A stretch of 64,000 nucleotides of DNA from Desulfonauticus sp. (GCA_030950395.1 JAUZRP010000011.1:1-64000), one strand, 5' to 3'; counted from the stretch's first letter, positions 25,906-35,465 are shown. Notes: a model not told the origin generated them from the letters alone. Numbers and translations are program-made.

Positions 25906-26346
25906 TCACAAACACTTAGCTAATATCCAGGCGTCTTCTTTAGTATCTGGGTAATAATGTCTTCTACAACCTACTTGTTGAAAGTGAAATTTAAAGTAAA
26001 GTCTTTGGGCCGCAATATTTCCTGCTCGAACTTCTAAAAACACTTTTTTAATTTTTTTTTGCTGTAAAAAGTGTAGTCCCTTTGCTAATAAATAACTACC
26101 TATTCCTTTTTGCCTATATTCTGGCAACACTGCTATATTCCAAATTTCTGCCTCTTTACCCGCACAAAACAAAGACAAATAAGCCACTAATTCCCGGCCT
26201 AAAAAAACTCCCCAAAAATAAACGTGTTGGTTGGCCAAACAAATTTCAAACTGCTCCTTGCTCCAGGGGGTGGCAAAACACGTCCGTTCCAACGCATAAA
26301 CTTGATCTAGATTTTCTTTGCAAAGTTGTTTAAATACAAGTCTCAT
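25906..26346 (-). CDS. rimI: Ribosomal-protein-alanine acetyltransferase-like GNAT enzyme
   Basis: A 146-residue GNAT protein. It has ATPWSKEQFE, the acetyl-CoA loop PEYRQKGIGSYLL, and FLEVRAGNIAAQRLYFKFHF, all typical of RimI, which acetylates the N-terminus of S18. Its start codon overlaps, head to head, the start codon of the Nudix-like gene on the other strand. It sits 9 bp upstream of the hybrid kinase on the same strand. Confidence 0.85.
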   Translation of the reverse strand: MRLVFKQLCKENLDQVYALERTCFATPWSKEQFEICLANQHVYFWGVFLGRELVAYLSLFCAGKEAEIWNIAVLPEYRQKGIGSYLLAKGLHFLQQKKIKKVFLEVRAGNIAAQRLYFKFHFQQVGCRRHYYPDTKEDAWILAKCL

Positions 26347-26830
26347 GGACCAAGATATAAATCTTTACCCTCAATTAGAAGTAGTGGACAAACAAAATCA
26401 TCTTCTTGCCCTAATGATAGAGCCCTTGGTCCACAGTCAAGGCCTCTATCATCGTTCTGTAGCTGTATTAACTTTTTCTAAGGACCAAAAACTTATTCTT
26501 ATCAAAAGACAAAACCCCAATAAACCTTTTTGTAATTACTATGATTTACCGTACACTCATTTGCAAGCTGGTAAAAGTTATTATGAGACAGCTTCTAATC
26601 TAATCTACGACCAATTTAACATACGCCCAAACAATCTACACTTTATAGATATTGTGAGTCCAAAAAAAAATCCTTTTCAAGAATTTATATATTTGTATAA
26701 ATGTATTCTTAACCTAAATAGCAATTCTATTTTAAATTCCAAACACACCTGTATAGAACAAAAAATTGATTCTTCTTTACCTTTTACTCCCCTAGTAATT
26801 ACCTTACATGAACACAATTACTTGTTTTAA
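26345..26830 (+). CDS. Nudix-like protein with a degenerate catalytic box
   Basis: A protein of about 161 residues with the fold order of IDI/Nudix-type enzymes: VVDKQNHLLALM, LYHRSVAVLTFSKDQKLILIKRQ, then AGKSYYETASNLIYDQFNI. The last segment aligns with the Nudix box GX5EX7REUXEEXGU, but the REUXEE glutamates that bind metal are absent. It is therefore probably not an active pyrophosphohydrolase. The ATG at 26345 gives a natural N-terminus, but no ribosome binding site is seen; a TTG lies upstream at 26318. Confidence 0.6.
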   Translation: MDQDINLYPQLEVVDKQNHLLALMIEPLVHSQGLYHRSVAVLTFSKDQKLILIKRQNPNKPFCNYYDLPYTHLQAGKSYYETASNLIYDQFNIRPNNLHFIDIVSPKKNPFQEFIYLYKCILNLNSNSILNSKHTCIEQKIDSSLPFTPLVITLHEHNYLF

Positions 26831-26872
26831 TATACTTCAGTCACTCCCACAATATATCTTTTTAGATAAATT

Positions 26873-27895
26873 CTAGTTGATAAAAACTTGAGAAAACTTT
26901 TCTTCTTCTACAACAGTCTTACCTGCTCCCCTAACTACAGTGGTAAAAGGATCTGAATCAACGTTAACTTTTACACTTAATTCAGTAGTAATACGTTTAT
27001 CTAAACCACGTAACAATGCTCCACCTCCAGCTAAAAGCAAACCTTTATCTAAAATATCCCCTACTAATTCTGGAGGTGTTTTTTCCAAAGCCATTTTTAC
27101 AGACTTTATAATCACACCCACAGGTTCGGCTATGGCCTCACGAATCTGACCATCAGAGACTTCTATAGCTTTTGGAGTGCCATCTATTAAATTTTTACCA
27201 AGCACTCTACAGGTGAGCTTATCTGGCAAAGGAAAAGCGCTGCCTATTTTTATCTTTACCTCTTCCGCCATATTCTCTCCAATCAAAAGCCTATGCTCTT
27301 CTTGCATGTATCTCTGAATCGCTTCGTTCATTTCGTCTCCCGCCACTCTAACAGATTCTGAATAGGCTATAGCAGAAAGAGAAATAACAGCTACCTCTGT
27401 AGTCCCTCCTCCAATATCCACTACCATATTTCCTCGCGGTTCGTGAATAGGTAAATCAGCTCCAATGGCAGCTGCCATAGGTTCTTCTATAAGACGCACC
27501 TCCCTTGCCCCAGCCTGAAAACCTGATTCTATAACAGCTCTTTTTTCCACCTGCGTAATACCGGAAGGCACCCCAATCACCAAACGAGGCTTAAACAAAT
27601 TAACTCCTTTAATCACCTGTTTGAGAAAATAAACCATCATTACCTTAGTAATTTCAAAATCTGCTATCACTCCATCCTTTAACGGTCTAATAGCTCTTAT
27701 CTTTTCTGGGGTCCTGCCAAGATATTCTTTGGCTTCGTCTCCCACGGCCAATACATTGTTGGTCCTAGCATCAACAGCTACTACCGAAGGTTGATTCAAA
27801 ACTATACCATCTTTAGGAGTATACAACAGCGTGTTGGCCGTCCCTAGATCCATAGCCAAATTCTTACCAAAGATACTAAAAAATTTTTTTAACAT
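26873..27895 (-). CDS. mreB: Rod-shape determining protein MreB
   Basis: A 340-residue bacterial actin. It shows phosphate-1 loop MDLGTANTLLY, GVPSGITQVEKRA, phosphate-2 VVDIGGGTTEVAV and the adenosine loop LLAGGGALLRGLD. It organises lateral wall synthesis, so a rod or vibrio shape is expected. It starts 5 bp after a GAF protein gene. mreC is not in the window. Confidence 0.97.
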   Translation of the reverse strand: MLKKFFSIFGKNLAMDLGTANTLLYTPKDGIVLNQPSVVAVDARTNNVLAVGDEAKEYLGRTPEKIRAIRPLKDGVIADFEITKVMMVYFLKQVIKGVNLFKPRLVIGVPSGITQVEKRAVIESGFQAGAREVRLIEEPMAAAIGADLPIHEPRGNMVVDIGGGTTEVAVISLSAIAYSESVRVAGDEMNEAIQRYMQEEHRLLIGENMAEEVKIKIGSAFPLPDKLTCRVLGKNLIDGTPKAIEVSDGQIREAIAEPVGVIIKSVKMALEKTPPELVGDILDKGLLLAGGGALLRGLDKRITTELSVKVNVDSDPFTTVVRGAGKTVVEEEKFSQVFIN

Positions 27896-27900
27896 AACTT

Positions 27901-28848
27901 TTACCTTTCCACCTTATTTTTAAAATACAAGGTTTTTAAAAACAAACTCACATAATCTTTTACCATACATAAAAAATTTTTCAATTCTGGTTCAATTTCT
28001 TTACAATCTTCATCCGCAAGCACTAAAACTGATCTGGTTTTCTTATTCACCAACATGGGCAAGCAAACATAGGTTTTAAATATCATCCTATTTTCCCCCT
28101 TGCCCAACAAAGAAAAAGGTTTGTCTGTTTCCTGTTTACGAAAAACATCTTTGGCATTAGCAAACACCCATCCCAACAAACCAGAAGACATGGGAAAAAC
28201 TTCCCCCTTAGAAATTCCTTGAATAGGCTTATTCATCCCTTCTAACACAAAGCCATCACCTTTTTGATTGCGCACCAAAAAAAATACAGTGCTAAACCCA
28301 GAAGCTTTTTGCAGCAGGTCTAATAATTTTAATAAAAAATCATCCCATTTTAAAGACAATTGGGGAAGTGATATAATAACTTTTAATGATTCATAATACA
28401 GTACTTTTTTAAAATCCAATTCTACCTGACACAAATTTCCTTCTAAGGAATCAATAAGATCTGCAAATTGCATCAATACTCTCAAATCTTTTTCACTAAA
28501 AGAATGTGTTCTTTTGCTATCTACACACAAAACTCCCTTATTATGAGTCAAAGGGCAACCCATAAATGCTTTTATTCTGTTTTCTTCCTTTCCTTTATAA
28601 TAACCTAAACAAGACTCGTCTTTATCAAGTCTATTAAGACGCAAAGGTTTATCGTGGGACAAAATCCAACCAACTAAACCAGATCCTATTTTTATTTCAT
28701 AATGCTCATTAATACTATCTCCTAAACTAAAATACGACGTTAAACTATATCTATCTGCTCTTAAATGCGAAAAAAGCACTGCAGAATAAGCATCAAAAAC
28801 CGTACAAATCAGACCTAATATTTTATCTAAACAAGCGTTTTTACCCAT
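27901..28848 (-). CDS. GAF-domain protein upstream of mreB
   Basis: A protein of about 315 residues with two GAF-like halves. The first is residues about 5-135 (IKIGSGLVGWILSHDKPLRL, FMGCPL, GVLCVDSK). The second is about 165-300, with a parallel pattern (MSSGLLGWVFANAK, VCLPMLV, SVLVLADE). There is no output domain or TM segment. The ATG at 28848 is preferred; a TTG lies at 28866. The 5-bp gap to mreB suggests co-translation. A role in coupling a signal to cell shape is inference only. Confidence 0.7.
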   Translation of the reverse strand: MGKNACLDKILGLICTVFDAYSAVLFSHLRADRYSLTSYFSLGDSINEHYEIKIGSGLVGWILSHDKPLRLNRLDKDESCLGYYKGKEENRIKAFMGCPLTHNKGVLCVDSKRTHSFSEKDLRVLMQFADLIDSLEGNLCQVELDFKKVLYYESLKVIISLPQLSLKWDDFLLKLLDLLQKASGFSTVFFLVRNQKGDGFVLEGMNKPIQGISKGEVFPMSSGLLGWVFANAKDVFRKQETDKPFSLLGKGENRMIFKTYVCLPMLVNKKTRSVLVLADEDCKEIEPELKNFLCMVKDYVSLFLKTLYFKNKVER

Positions 28849-28910
28849 AAAAATCCACTTAGCCAAAAAGGCTCTTGTAAAGAATTAAACTACTAACTCG
28901 CTTCAATGAT

Positions 28911-29030
28911 GTAACTGCAAAAATCTAAACTTTGCGTTTTGGGTTAAATATAACTAGCTTAAATTATGAAAAAATTTTCTTATAGGACGTATGTATGTAT
29001 AACTGCTTAAAATAGTTTTTGCAATTGGAT
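28911..29030. repeat. AACTGCAAAA-ended repeat, copy A
   Basis: A 120-bp noncoding unit with left end GTAACTGCAAAAA and, inverted, the right end ATCCAATTGCAAAAA. Internal blocks TTGCGTTTT, TAGCTTAAATTATGAAAAAA and AACTGCTTAAAATAG are shared with the copies at 47489-47614 and 43801-43886. It has the form of a small MITE-like element. Confidence 0.65.
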
Positions 29031-29042
29031 CTTGAATGCTCT

Positions 29043-29261
29043 TTAATTATTTTTTTTAAGGTGATGTTGACAATAAAATTCTATAGAGCGATTATAAGTT
29101 TTTTCTGTTTCTTCACTAAAATAGCAGGCAGGCAACTCACCTCTTTGTCGATGATAATGCAGACATTCACAACACAAACCATGCCTTGGGCAACCTGGAT
29201 ACGTACACGTGCAATGTTTTTTGTTTATCTCTTTTCTAGGACACTTATCAAGTTTACTCAT
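29043..29261 (-). CDS. DUF6485 cysteine-rich small protein
   Basis: A 72-residue protein with cysteine clusters CTCTYPGCPRHGLCCEC followed by YHRQRGELPACYF. This is the DUF6485 pattern (CxCxxxxCxRHGxCCxCxxYHRxxxELPAC), probably a metal-binding site. GGGAGGAAG is the ribosome binding site. It appears to be a single-gene unit. Function is unknown. Confidence 0.8.
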   Translation of the reverse strand: MSKLDKCPRKEINKKHCTCTYPGCPRHGLCCECLHYHRQRGELPACYFSEETEKTYNRSIEFYCQHHLKKNN

Positions 29262-29667
29262 ATCTTCCTCCCTATATTTAAAATGTAAAAAAACTCATCA
29301 GATTTAAATAACTTTTTACAGCTAGTTTTTTTAAGCTAGTCTTTCCTAGAGGTCAACACAATTTCAGTCTCACCCCAGGGCTAAGGCTCAAAAAATTGTG
29401 ATAGTTGATGGTAAATAGCAACATCGTTACGACTACGACCTAACCTCAAAACAAAGTTTTTTGGCTTTTAAAAATTTTACCCATTCCAAGTTAGCCAATC
29501 TATATCGATGCTATTTGCCCAAGTATTACAAATAATGCCAAAGGATTAGTAATTTTTTATTGCCAACTGACAATTAATTAAAGCGGTGTAATTTTTGTTC
29601 CATTTTGGGTATTGAATATTTTACAACTTTGGGCTACAAATTTATAGTTCGCAATAAAGGAGTCAAA
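29262..29667. other. Noncoding gap with a hairpin and a candidate promoter
   Basis: No gene is seen. CACAATTT (29357-29364) and AAATTGTG (29393-29400) form an 8-bp outer stem around a GC-rich loop of 28 bases. CTGACA (29567-29572) and TAATTT (29589-29594), 16 bases apart, are a possible promoter for the gene at 29668. The rest is AT-rich with scattered stops on both strands. Confidence 0.4.
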
Positions 29668-31419
29668 ATGGGATTAAAATCATGGGAAGATTTATTCTCC
29701 AAACTACCTGACATAAAATGGCTAAACAGTATCACTCCTTCTTATCCTTATAAAATAAACTCTATAGAAAACTTAAAAAAATTTTTAGACATCATTCAGG
29801 TAAAACTTTGTCTTGTAAAACCATATTTTTCTACCCCAAAATATCCAGTAGTAGAGTGCAGAGAGCTATTACCTTCCTTTGAATCAGATCTCTATGAATA
29901 TGAAAATTTGCCAGGATTTAGTTTAGTAGCTTTAGAGCGAAACATTGATTATTTTAATGAAATATTCCAATTTGACATCTTACATACAGTAAAAGAAGAA
30001 AGTTATCAACTTGTATGCCCCCTTCCTGACATTATTCAGGAAAATAATATCCTCTCTTTTTTAAGTCGTTTACCTAAAGCCTTTCAAGAAGATTTTAAAA
30101 ATAAACTAAAAAATCAAGACCTCACCTCTCTTACCAACTATCCCACCATGCTTCAGTTCATCCTTAAAATGGACAGAGGCCATGTTCTAGCGCTAGATAA
30201 AGACAAAAACTTTTATCTAGCAGGCATATATGCATCTTTTCCTTCTAACCTAGATACAGAACTAAAAAGATTTGGTCTCAAAATCAAAAAATTTAAACCC
30301 AATGACAATGCCCTTTACGAGTTAAACAGAAATTTTGTTTATCAATTTTTAATGGAACTATACGGATTCCCCATTGTTTCTGAACGGAGGACTTCTGCTG
30401 CTTTATTTGCCAGAAGATTATTTAAATTGGGAGAAAAATTTTTAATCAGAGTATTGGGCCAGTCAGATCGCACCATTACCAGTTTGTATTCTCACCCTAA
30501 ACAAAAACATTACCCCAAAGTAGAAAAAATTGCCCTGGTAGAAATGGACAACCCCAAGCCAGATGTACACTCCTTTTTATTAAAAAATGGATTTTATTTA
30601 GATGATAAAAGAAAAGTCTTGATATTAAAAGTCATTTACAAACAACATAAGTATGACCCAAATAACATTAGAGAAGAAAGAGCTCTATCTATTGATAAAC
30701 AACAAATTATACATCCTTTGACCGGAGAAATAATTGAACACATAAACGTTATAAAAGATACTTACAATTTGGTTTTAAAATTAAACGACATCATAAAAGG
30801 AGAATTTACAGGAAGAACAAAGTACAAAAGAGAAATTGTAGAAGGAACAGACACTCATGAAAAAAGATTAAAATTCCTCTATGCATGGTTATCCAAACAT
30901 CAACGACGTATAATAGGTTACTCAGATGAATTTTACTCAAATGTTATAAAAGTACTTGATAATTATCTACTAAATTCTAATTACTTTGACATATTTAATG
31001 AATATCACGAAATATATAAAGAAGTGTGGGAAAAGTATAGTTATATCAGACAAGCAAGAAAAATAAAAACCCTTGAAGATCTCAAAAATAGAACTTTCAA
31101 TAACAAAAAAATAGATTATCTAACTATGTTAGAAAAGTGTATAGAATTAACTACTGACTTACGCTTTGAAAGCGTAAATTATTTCGAAGAGATAACATCT
31201 AAAGCGATATCTATTGTAGAAAAAATACTAAATGACCGTTATCTAATAAGAAAATATGTACAACAAAAAGAAGAAAATCTTACTCCCTATGGTCTTAAAG
31301 TAAAAAAACTCTATGGAAGGCTGGTCAATTTAATTGATGAATTAAAAAACATTCAAAAAAGCAAATCCAAGTCTATGAAGGAGAATAAACATGCCTCTAC
31401 AGCAAACACCTTTAGCTAA
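29668..31419 (+). CDS. Unrecognised 583-residue soluble protein
   Basis: I do not recognise this family. The protein starts MGLKSWEDLFSKLPDI after AAAGGAG, has no signal peptide or TM helix, and is rich in Lys, Leu, Tyr and Asn. The first 300 residues look alpha/beta; the last 220 look mostly helical (TYNLVLKLNDIIKGEF, IEKILN-type helices) and end in a lysine-rich tail. A basic motif VSERRTSAALFARRLFKLG lies near residue 240. Its end overlaps the gcvT start by 29 bases, suggesting co-expression. No catalytic motif stands out. Confidence 0.75.
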   Translation: MGLKSWEDLFSKLPDIKWLNSITPSYPYKINSIENLKKFLDIIQVKLCLVKPYFSTPKYPVVECRELLPSFESDLYEYENLPGFSLVALERNIDYFNEIFQFDILHTVKEESYQLVCPLPDIIQENNILSFLSRLPKAFQEDFKNKLKNQDLTSLTNYPTMLQFILKMDRGHVLALDKDKNFYLAGIYASFPSNLDTELKRFGLKIKKFKPNDNALYELNRNFVYQFLMELYGFPIVSERRTSAALFARRLFKLGEKFLIRVLGQSDRTITSLYSHPKQKHYPKVEKIALVEMDNPKPDVHSFLLKNGFYLDDKRKVLILKVIYKQHKYDPNNIREERALSIDKQQIIHPLTGEIIEHINVIKDTYNLVLKLNDIIKGEFTGRTKYKREIVEGTDTHEKRLKFLYAWLSKHQRRIIGYSDEFYSNVIKVLDNYLLNSNYFDIFNEYHEIYKEVWEKYSYIRQARKIKTLEDLKNRTFNNKKIDYLTMLEKCIELTTDLRFESVNYFEEITSKAISIVEKILNDRYLIRKYVQQKEENLTPYGLKVKKLYGRLVNLIDELKNIQKSKSKSMKENKHASTANTFS

Positions 31420-32467
31420 ATGGCACAAAAACAATAACGCCAAGATGATGGAGTTTGGCGGCTGGGAAATGCCCTTGCAATACGAGGGCATTCTCAAAGA
31501 ACACAAACATTGTCGAGATGCTGTTTGTATTTTTGACATTTCTCACATGGGAGAATTTATAGTCTCAGGACCAAAGGCCAAGGAAGAACTCTCTTTGATT
31601 TTAACTCATGACTTTAGTAAGTTGGTCCCTGGAAAGTGTAAATATGGCTTTATGTTAAACGAAAGAGGTGGAGTGATTGACGATCTGATAGTTTACGAAC
31701 TTGAACCTGAAAAGTTTATGATAGTGGTCAATGCTGCTAGAATGCAAATAGATTTTAATTGGTTAAAACAGCATCTAAAATCAAGCCAAATAGAAAATAA
31801 GTCCTTTGAAATAGCAAAAATAGATGTTCAAGGGCCTAACTCTATCCAAGTAATAGAGCAAACTTTTAAACAAAACTTTCATTCTCTCACTTATTTTTCT
31901 TTTCTTAAGTTCCAATTTCAAGACGTCCCTATTTTGTTAAGTAGGACAGGTTATACAGGAGAACTTGGCTATGAAATATACCTCCCCTGGGACAAAGCAG
32001 AACAAATATGGACTCTTCTTCTAACCAACCCCTTGGTAAAACCAGCAGGACTAGGCGCAAGAGACACCCTTAGACTGGAAGTGGGTTTGCCCCTTTATGG
32101 TCAGGAATTAGATGAAAACCATACTCCTGTAGAAGCAGGTTATGGATTTCTTATTACTTCTTCAGCTAATTTTATCGGCAAAGAACATCTAAACAATATT
32201 AAAGAAAAATTAATCCCTCTAAACATACACGACAGACGCAGTCCAAGACACAATGACAAAGTATTTTTAGAGGATCGAATTGTAGGAAGGATCACTAGCG
32301 GTTCCTTTGCGCCATCTCTAAATCATTCCATTGCTCTGGCTTATGTAGATAAACACAGGGCAGAACACAACGAATTCACTATAAATCAAGGAAAAAGAGC
32401 CTTAACAGGAGTAAAAACCACTTTGCCCTTTTATAAAAAAGGCACTGCCAGAATAAAACTAACCTAA
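31391..32467 (+). CDS. gcvT: Aminomethyltransferase (glycine cleavage T protein)
   Basis: A 358-residue GcvT: folate-binding N-terminus FGGWEMPLQY, DISHMGEF, the motif RTGYTGELGYEIY, GLGARDTLRLE and the C-terminal barrel GRITSGSFAPSL. It transfers the aminomethyl group from lipoyl-H protein to tetrahydrofolate. AAGGAG precedes the ATG, inside the end of the upstream gene. gcvH and gcvP are not in the window. Confidence 0.94.
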   Translation: MPLQQTPLAKWHKNNNAKMMEFGGWEMPLQYEGILKEHKHCRDAVCIFDISHMGEFIVSGPKAKEELSLILTHDFSKLVPGKCKYGFMLNERGGVIDDLIVYELEPEKFMIVVNAARMQIDFNWLKQHLKSSQIENKSFEIAKIDVQGPNSIQVIEQTFKQNFHSLTYFSFLKFQFQDVPILLSRTGYTGELGYEIYLPWDKAEQIWTLLLTNPLVKPAGLGARDTLRLEVGLPLYGQELDENHTPVEAGYGFLITSSANFIGKEHLNNIKEKLIPLNIHDRRSPRHNDKVFLEDRIVGRITSGSFAPSLNHSIALAYVDKHRAEHNEFTINQGKRALTGVKTTLPFYKKGTARIKLT

Positions 32468-32468
32468 T

Positions 32469-33185
32469 ATGGCCAGAGTTAATTCTTTTTATCTACCCCC
32501 TGATAAATGGAAAGAACCTTTTATTCTAGAAGCTGACGAAGCTCATCACTTCCTAAAAGTACTTCGAGGCAAGCCAGGAGATATTATCCGCCTATTTGAT
32601 GGGCAGGGCAAAGAAGGGCGATTTAAGGTAACAAAAATAAAAAATAAAATTATTTACCTGAAACAAATAAATATCTCTCAACATCAGCCTCCTAAAAATA
32701 AAATTTATCTAGCCCTTGCCTGGCAACGGTCCAAAAAAAGAGATCTTGTTTTGGAAAAGTGTGTCGAACTAAACTGCTGGGAAATTATCTTCTGGCCAGC
32801 CAAATACTCTCCACCCTTTCCTAAAACAATAAAGTCCTCCTGGCCTAAAAAATTAATAGCTGCAGCCAAACAGTGTGAAAACGTCTGGTTGCCCCAGATA
32901 TCTCTTTGCCCTGATCTAGGGACACTTTATTCAAAGTTTTGTCACGTAAAAAATAAAATATTTTTTTGGGAAAAAGAAACAAACAATATAATTACAAGAT
33001 ATAATTTTAGAGGAGATATATTGGTGCTAATTGGTCCTGAAGGGGGATTTAGTGATGAAGAGTATAAATTCCTCCAGACTCAGGATTTTCTCCCCATATC
33101 TCTGGGCAAGTCCATCCTGCGTCTGGAGACTGCTACTATAGTAGGATTAGGGTATATATATTTGCAATTTAGTGAAAAAAACTAA
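32469..33185 (+). CDS. rsmE: 16S rRNA m3U1498 methyltransferase
   Basis: A 238-residue SPOUT enzyme. The PUA-like N-terminal domain includes EAHHFLKVLRGKPGD; the knotted SAM site includes LIGPEGGFSDEE and SLGKSILRLETA. It methylates U1498 of 16S rRNA. It follows gcvT with one base between. Confidence 0.92.
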   Translation: MARVNSFYLPPDKWKEPFILEADEAHHFLKVLRGKPGDIIRLFDGQGKEGRFKVTKIKNKIIYLKQINISQHQPPKNKIYLALAWQRSKKRDLVLEKCVELNCWEIIFWPAKYSPPFPKTIKSSWPKKLIAAAKQCENVWLPQISLCPDLGTLYSKFCHVKNKIFFWEKETNNIITRYNFRGDILVLIGPEGGFSDEEYKFLQTQDFLPISLGKSILRLETATIVGLGYIYLQFSEKN

Positions 33186-33344
33186 AACCTAATCCATACC
33201 AACTCCCTTGCTGAAACCTTTGCTGTTTTTTACAATTGCAAGATTCAACAAAGCCTAAAAGAAACAGAAAAATAACAACTTAACCCAAACTTGCCTCATT
33301 ATCCACTAAAAAGAGTAGGCAAAAAATCTTTTCTCCTAAGTTTA
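33186..33344. other. Convergent gap without a gene
   Basis: It separates the plus-strand gcvT-rsmE operon from the minus-strand signalling block. GCCT and AGGC arms around 33292-33320 form only a weak hairpin. I see no strong terminator. Confidence 0.3.
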
Positions 33345-34196
33345 CTAGCGCAATAATAACACTGTAGATGGAGTGTCGTTAATTAAGTGGTTAATTTTTT
33401 CTTTGGAGATAAACTTTTCTAAAAAAGATTGCTTGCCCAGCCACAACGCCACCATGTCTTTTTGGGCCACCTGATTTAAAAAAGAAGACAGAATAGACTT
33501 ATCTACAACTTCCAGCCAAATAGGAATATCTTGATTAAGATAATACAACATTATTTCTTTCATAGTGTTTTCTACTCTGTCTCGCATAAGATTATTTTCA
33601 GCAATGCCAACAATCTTTAGATCTGCTTTATAAAGCGTTGCCAATTGATTGATTAACTCTAAAGAAGTCTGAGTAATGTGGTTATTATCCAAACAGCACA
33701 CTATTGTTTCTGGATTTTTAGTCTCTTTTACCACTAACACAGAACAAGATACTTTTTGAGCAACTGTAGATGGAACTTTTTTATTTTTCCATTGACAATT
33801 ATAACTCTTATCACATCCTATAGCTAATAAAGAAGGTCTTTCCTGTTGTACCTTATTTACGATACTAGCTACTGGTTCATTTTTTGAAATGACCAAATTT
33901 AATTTCTTTTTTCCAGACGCAGATAAAAGAAAATGGTTTTTATCTAAAGAAGAAAAGTGCATTTCTTTAGGGAAAGTATAAGGGCAAAAACTATCATTAT
34001 AACTAGATGAAAATATCTGCAAATATTCAACCATGGCTTGAGCGATACTAGTAGAATTAACGTCTCTATGTTTTTCATTTTCATCTATAAATCCCATAAT
34101 AGTAATATCTGACCAGGTATTTAAAGAAATTCTAGATATCTCCTTTATAACGTACATACTATATGGATTCTCATCTACTATAACTAAAATTTTCAA
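33345..34196 (-). CDS. Universal stress protein, tandem-domain
   Basis: A 283-residue protein with two UspA-like halves. The first begins MKILVIVDENPYSMYVIKEI and ends in SLLAIGCDKSYNC/VAQKVSCSVLVV. The second begins TIVCCLDNNHITQTSLELIN. The ATP-binding G-2x-G-9x-G(S/T) motif is not preserved cleanly in either half, so nucleotide binding is uncertain. It is the last gene of the minus-strand block. Confidence 0.75.
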   Translation of the reverse strand: MKILVIVDENPYSMYVIKEISRISLNTWSDITIMGFIDENEKHRDVNSTSIAQAMVEYLQIFSSSYNDSFCPYTFPKEMHFSSLDKNHFLLSASGKKKLNLVISKNEPVASIVNKVQQERPSLLAIGCDKSYNCQWKNKKVPSTVAQKVSCSVLVVKETKNPETIVCCLDNNHITQTSLELINQLATLYKADLKIVGIAENNLMRDRVENTMKEIMLYYLNQDIPIWLEVVDKSILSSFLNQVAQKDMVALWLGKQSFLEKFISKEKINHLINDTPSTVLLLR

Positions 34197-34271
34197 TTTA
34201 AACCTCCTAATAAGCCAGATTTTAAAGCCTAAAAATATGATCCTTTAACTATCCAAAATTGAAAAATTTTG

Positions 34272-35057
34272 CTATTTCCAGAAGATTAAACAAGAATTGG
34301 GGATATTAGCCAAAATGTCTGTAATAGCTGTCTTTGCCCCATTTTTTTCTATACTGGCAACAACCATATCACCTGTTCGCAACAGGTGGGCAGATTCCTC
34401 CACAGAAGTAGGTAATTGGATTACTTTTGAAATGTCCAATTCAAAATCTTTAAAACAGTCTTTTATTTTAATTAACTTATTCTTAAATTCATTTGTTTCC
34501 TGATCATTGTATGCATAATGACAAAAGAAAATATTATATGGCAAATCCTTATACAAAGAAAAGTAATTTTGAAGCATAGCGTGAACGTCTGTATATCTGT
34601 CAATTAAAAAATAGACACTTTTATAATGAGTAATGTTTCTTACCAACAATATTGGCAATTTTATTTGTTTTATTAAACTTCCATTTAAAAAATCATAAAA
34701 ACTATAAAACCCAAAAGACCTTAGCATACCAATAACAAATAAGTCATATTTACCAGTTTTTATTTCTTTTAGCAATTCTGTTTCTGTATCTCCAACAACT
34801 ATTTTAGCCGTTAATAAACCAGGGCAAGAATGAATTTCTGTTTTTATAAAATTTTCAATAAATTCTCTACTCGTCTCTTTTACCGTATTTTCCCACGTCC
34901 TTCTAACCCACCCCACTCCAAAAGGATAATGTCTTTGCCCTCTCACCTCCACATGAAAAGGTCGAATAGACATAGGTACAAAACGAGCTTGAGCACAAAT
35001 ATAACGCAAGCTTATACTAGAAATCAAATTGTCATCCAAATAAATCAATACATTCAT
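34272..35057 (-). CDS. Universal stress protein-like, 261 residues
   Basis: It begins MNVLIYLDDNLISSISLRYIC, the beta1-helix1 of UspA folds, and continues with KYDLFVIGMLRSFGFYSFYD and LPILLVRNIT (beta4-beta5). A second half ends SCLIFWK. It is diverged from the tandem protein next to it. It starts 9 bp after the lone receiver gene and is presumably co-transcribed with it. Confidence 0.65.
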   Translation of the reverse strand: MNVLIYLDDNLISSISLRYICAQARFVPMSIRPFHVEVRGQRHYPFGVGWVRRTWENTVKETSREFIENFIKTEIHSCPGLLTAKIVVGDTETELLKEIKTGKYDLFVIGMLRSFGFYSFYDFLNGSLIKQIKLPILLVRNITHYKSVYFLIDRYTDVHAMLQNYFSLYKDLPYNIFFCHYAYNDQETNEFKNKLIKIKDCFKDFELDISKVIQLPTSVEESAHLLRTGDMVVASIEKNGAKTAITDILANIPNSCLIFWK

Positions 35058-35066
35058 TCTGCTCTC

Positions 35067-35465
35067 CTATTTACCTTGCTTTTTGGCTTTTATTTTTTCC
35101 GTAGCTTTATGCAATACTTCTTTTAATTCACTTATTCTAAAAGGCTTAGCCAGAAAATCCAAAACCCCTCTTTTAAAAGATTCCTTAGCTGTATCCATAG
35201 TAGCAAATCCTGTTATAACGATTACTTCAGTATCTGGATACAATTCTTTTACTTCTGTCAAAAATTCTATACCATCTATACCTTCCATTTTTAAATCTGT
35301 TATAACAATATCAAAACGATGCTTTCTACACCTCTCCAAAGCATCTATACTTCTATTAAAAGTTTCTACTTCATATCCTATTTTCTCAAGAGAAGACTTC
35401 AAACGTTTAGTAACAATGGGTTCATCATCCAAAATTAATATTTTAATTTTATCCTGGTTAGCCAT
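35067..35465 (-). CDS. Single-domain response regulator
   Basis: A 132-residue receiver. It has the acidic pair ILDDEP, Asp57 in VITDLKMEG, ITGFAT and the FLAKPF lysine, followed by a short lysine-rich tail. No output domain. It is paralogous to the receiver at 3203-3568 (GYEVETF, VITDLKME). It starts 13 bp after the PEP-synthase-like gene, so it may control or receive phosphate in that system. Confidence 0.9.
   Translation of the reverse strand: MANQDKIKILILDDEPIVTKRLKSSLEKIGYEVETFNRSIDALERCRKHRFDIVITDLKMEGIDGIEFLTEVKELYPDTEVIVITGFATMDTAKESFKRGVLDFLAKPFRISELKEVLHKATEKIKAKKQGK

Noticed and set aside
29357..29400. Imperfect palindrome that might be a tRNA or small RNA
   Set aside because: The arms do not give a cloverleaf, and no anticodon or T-arm is present.
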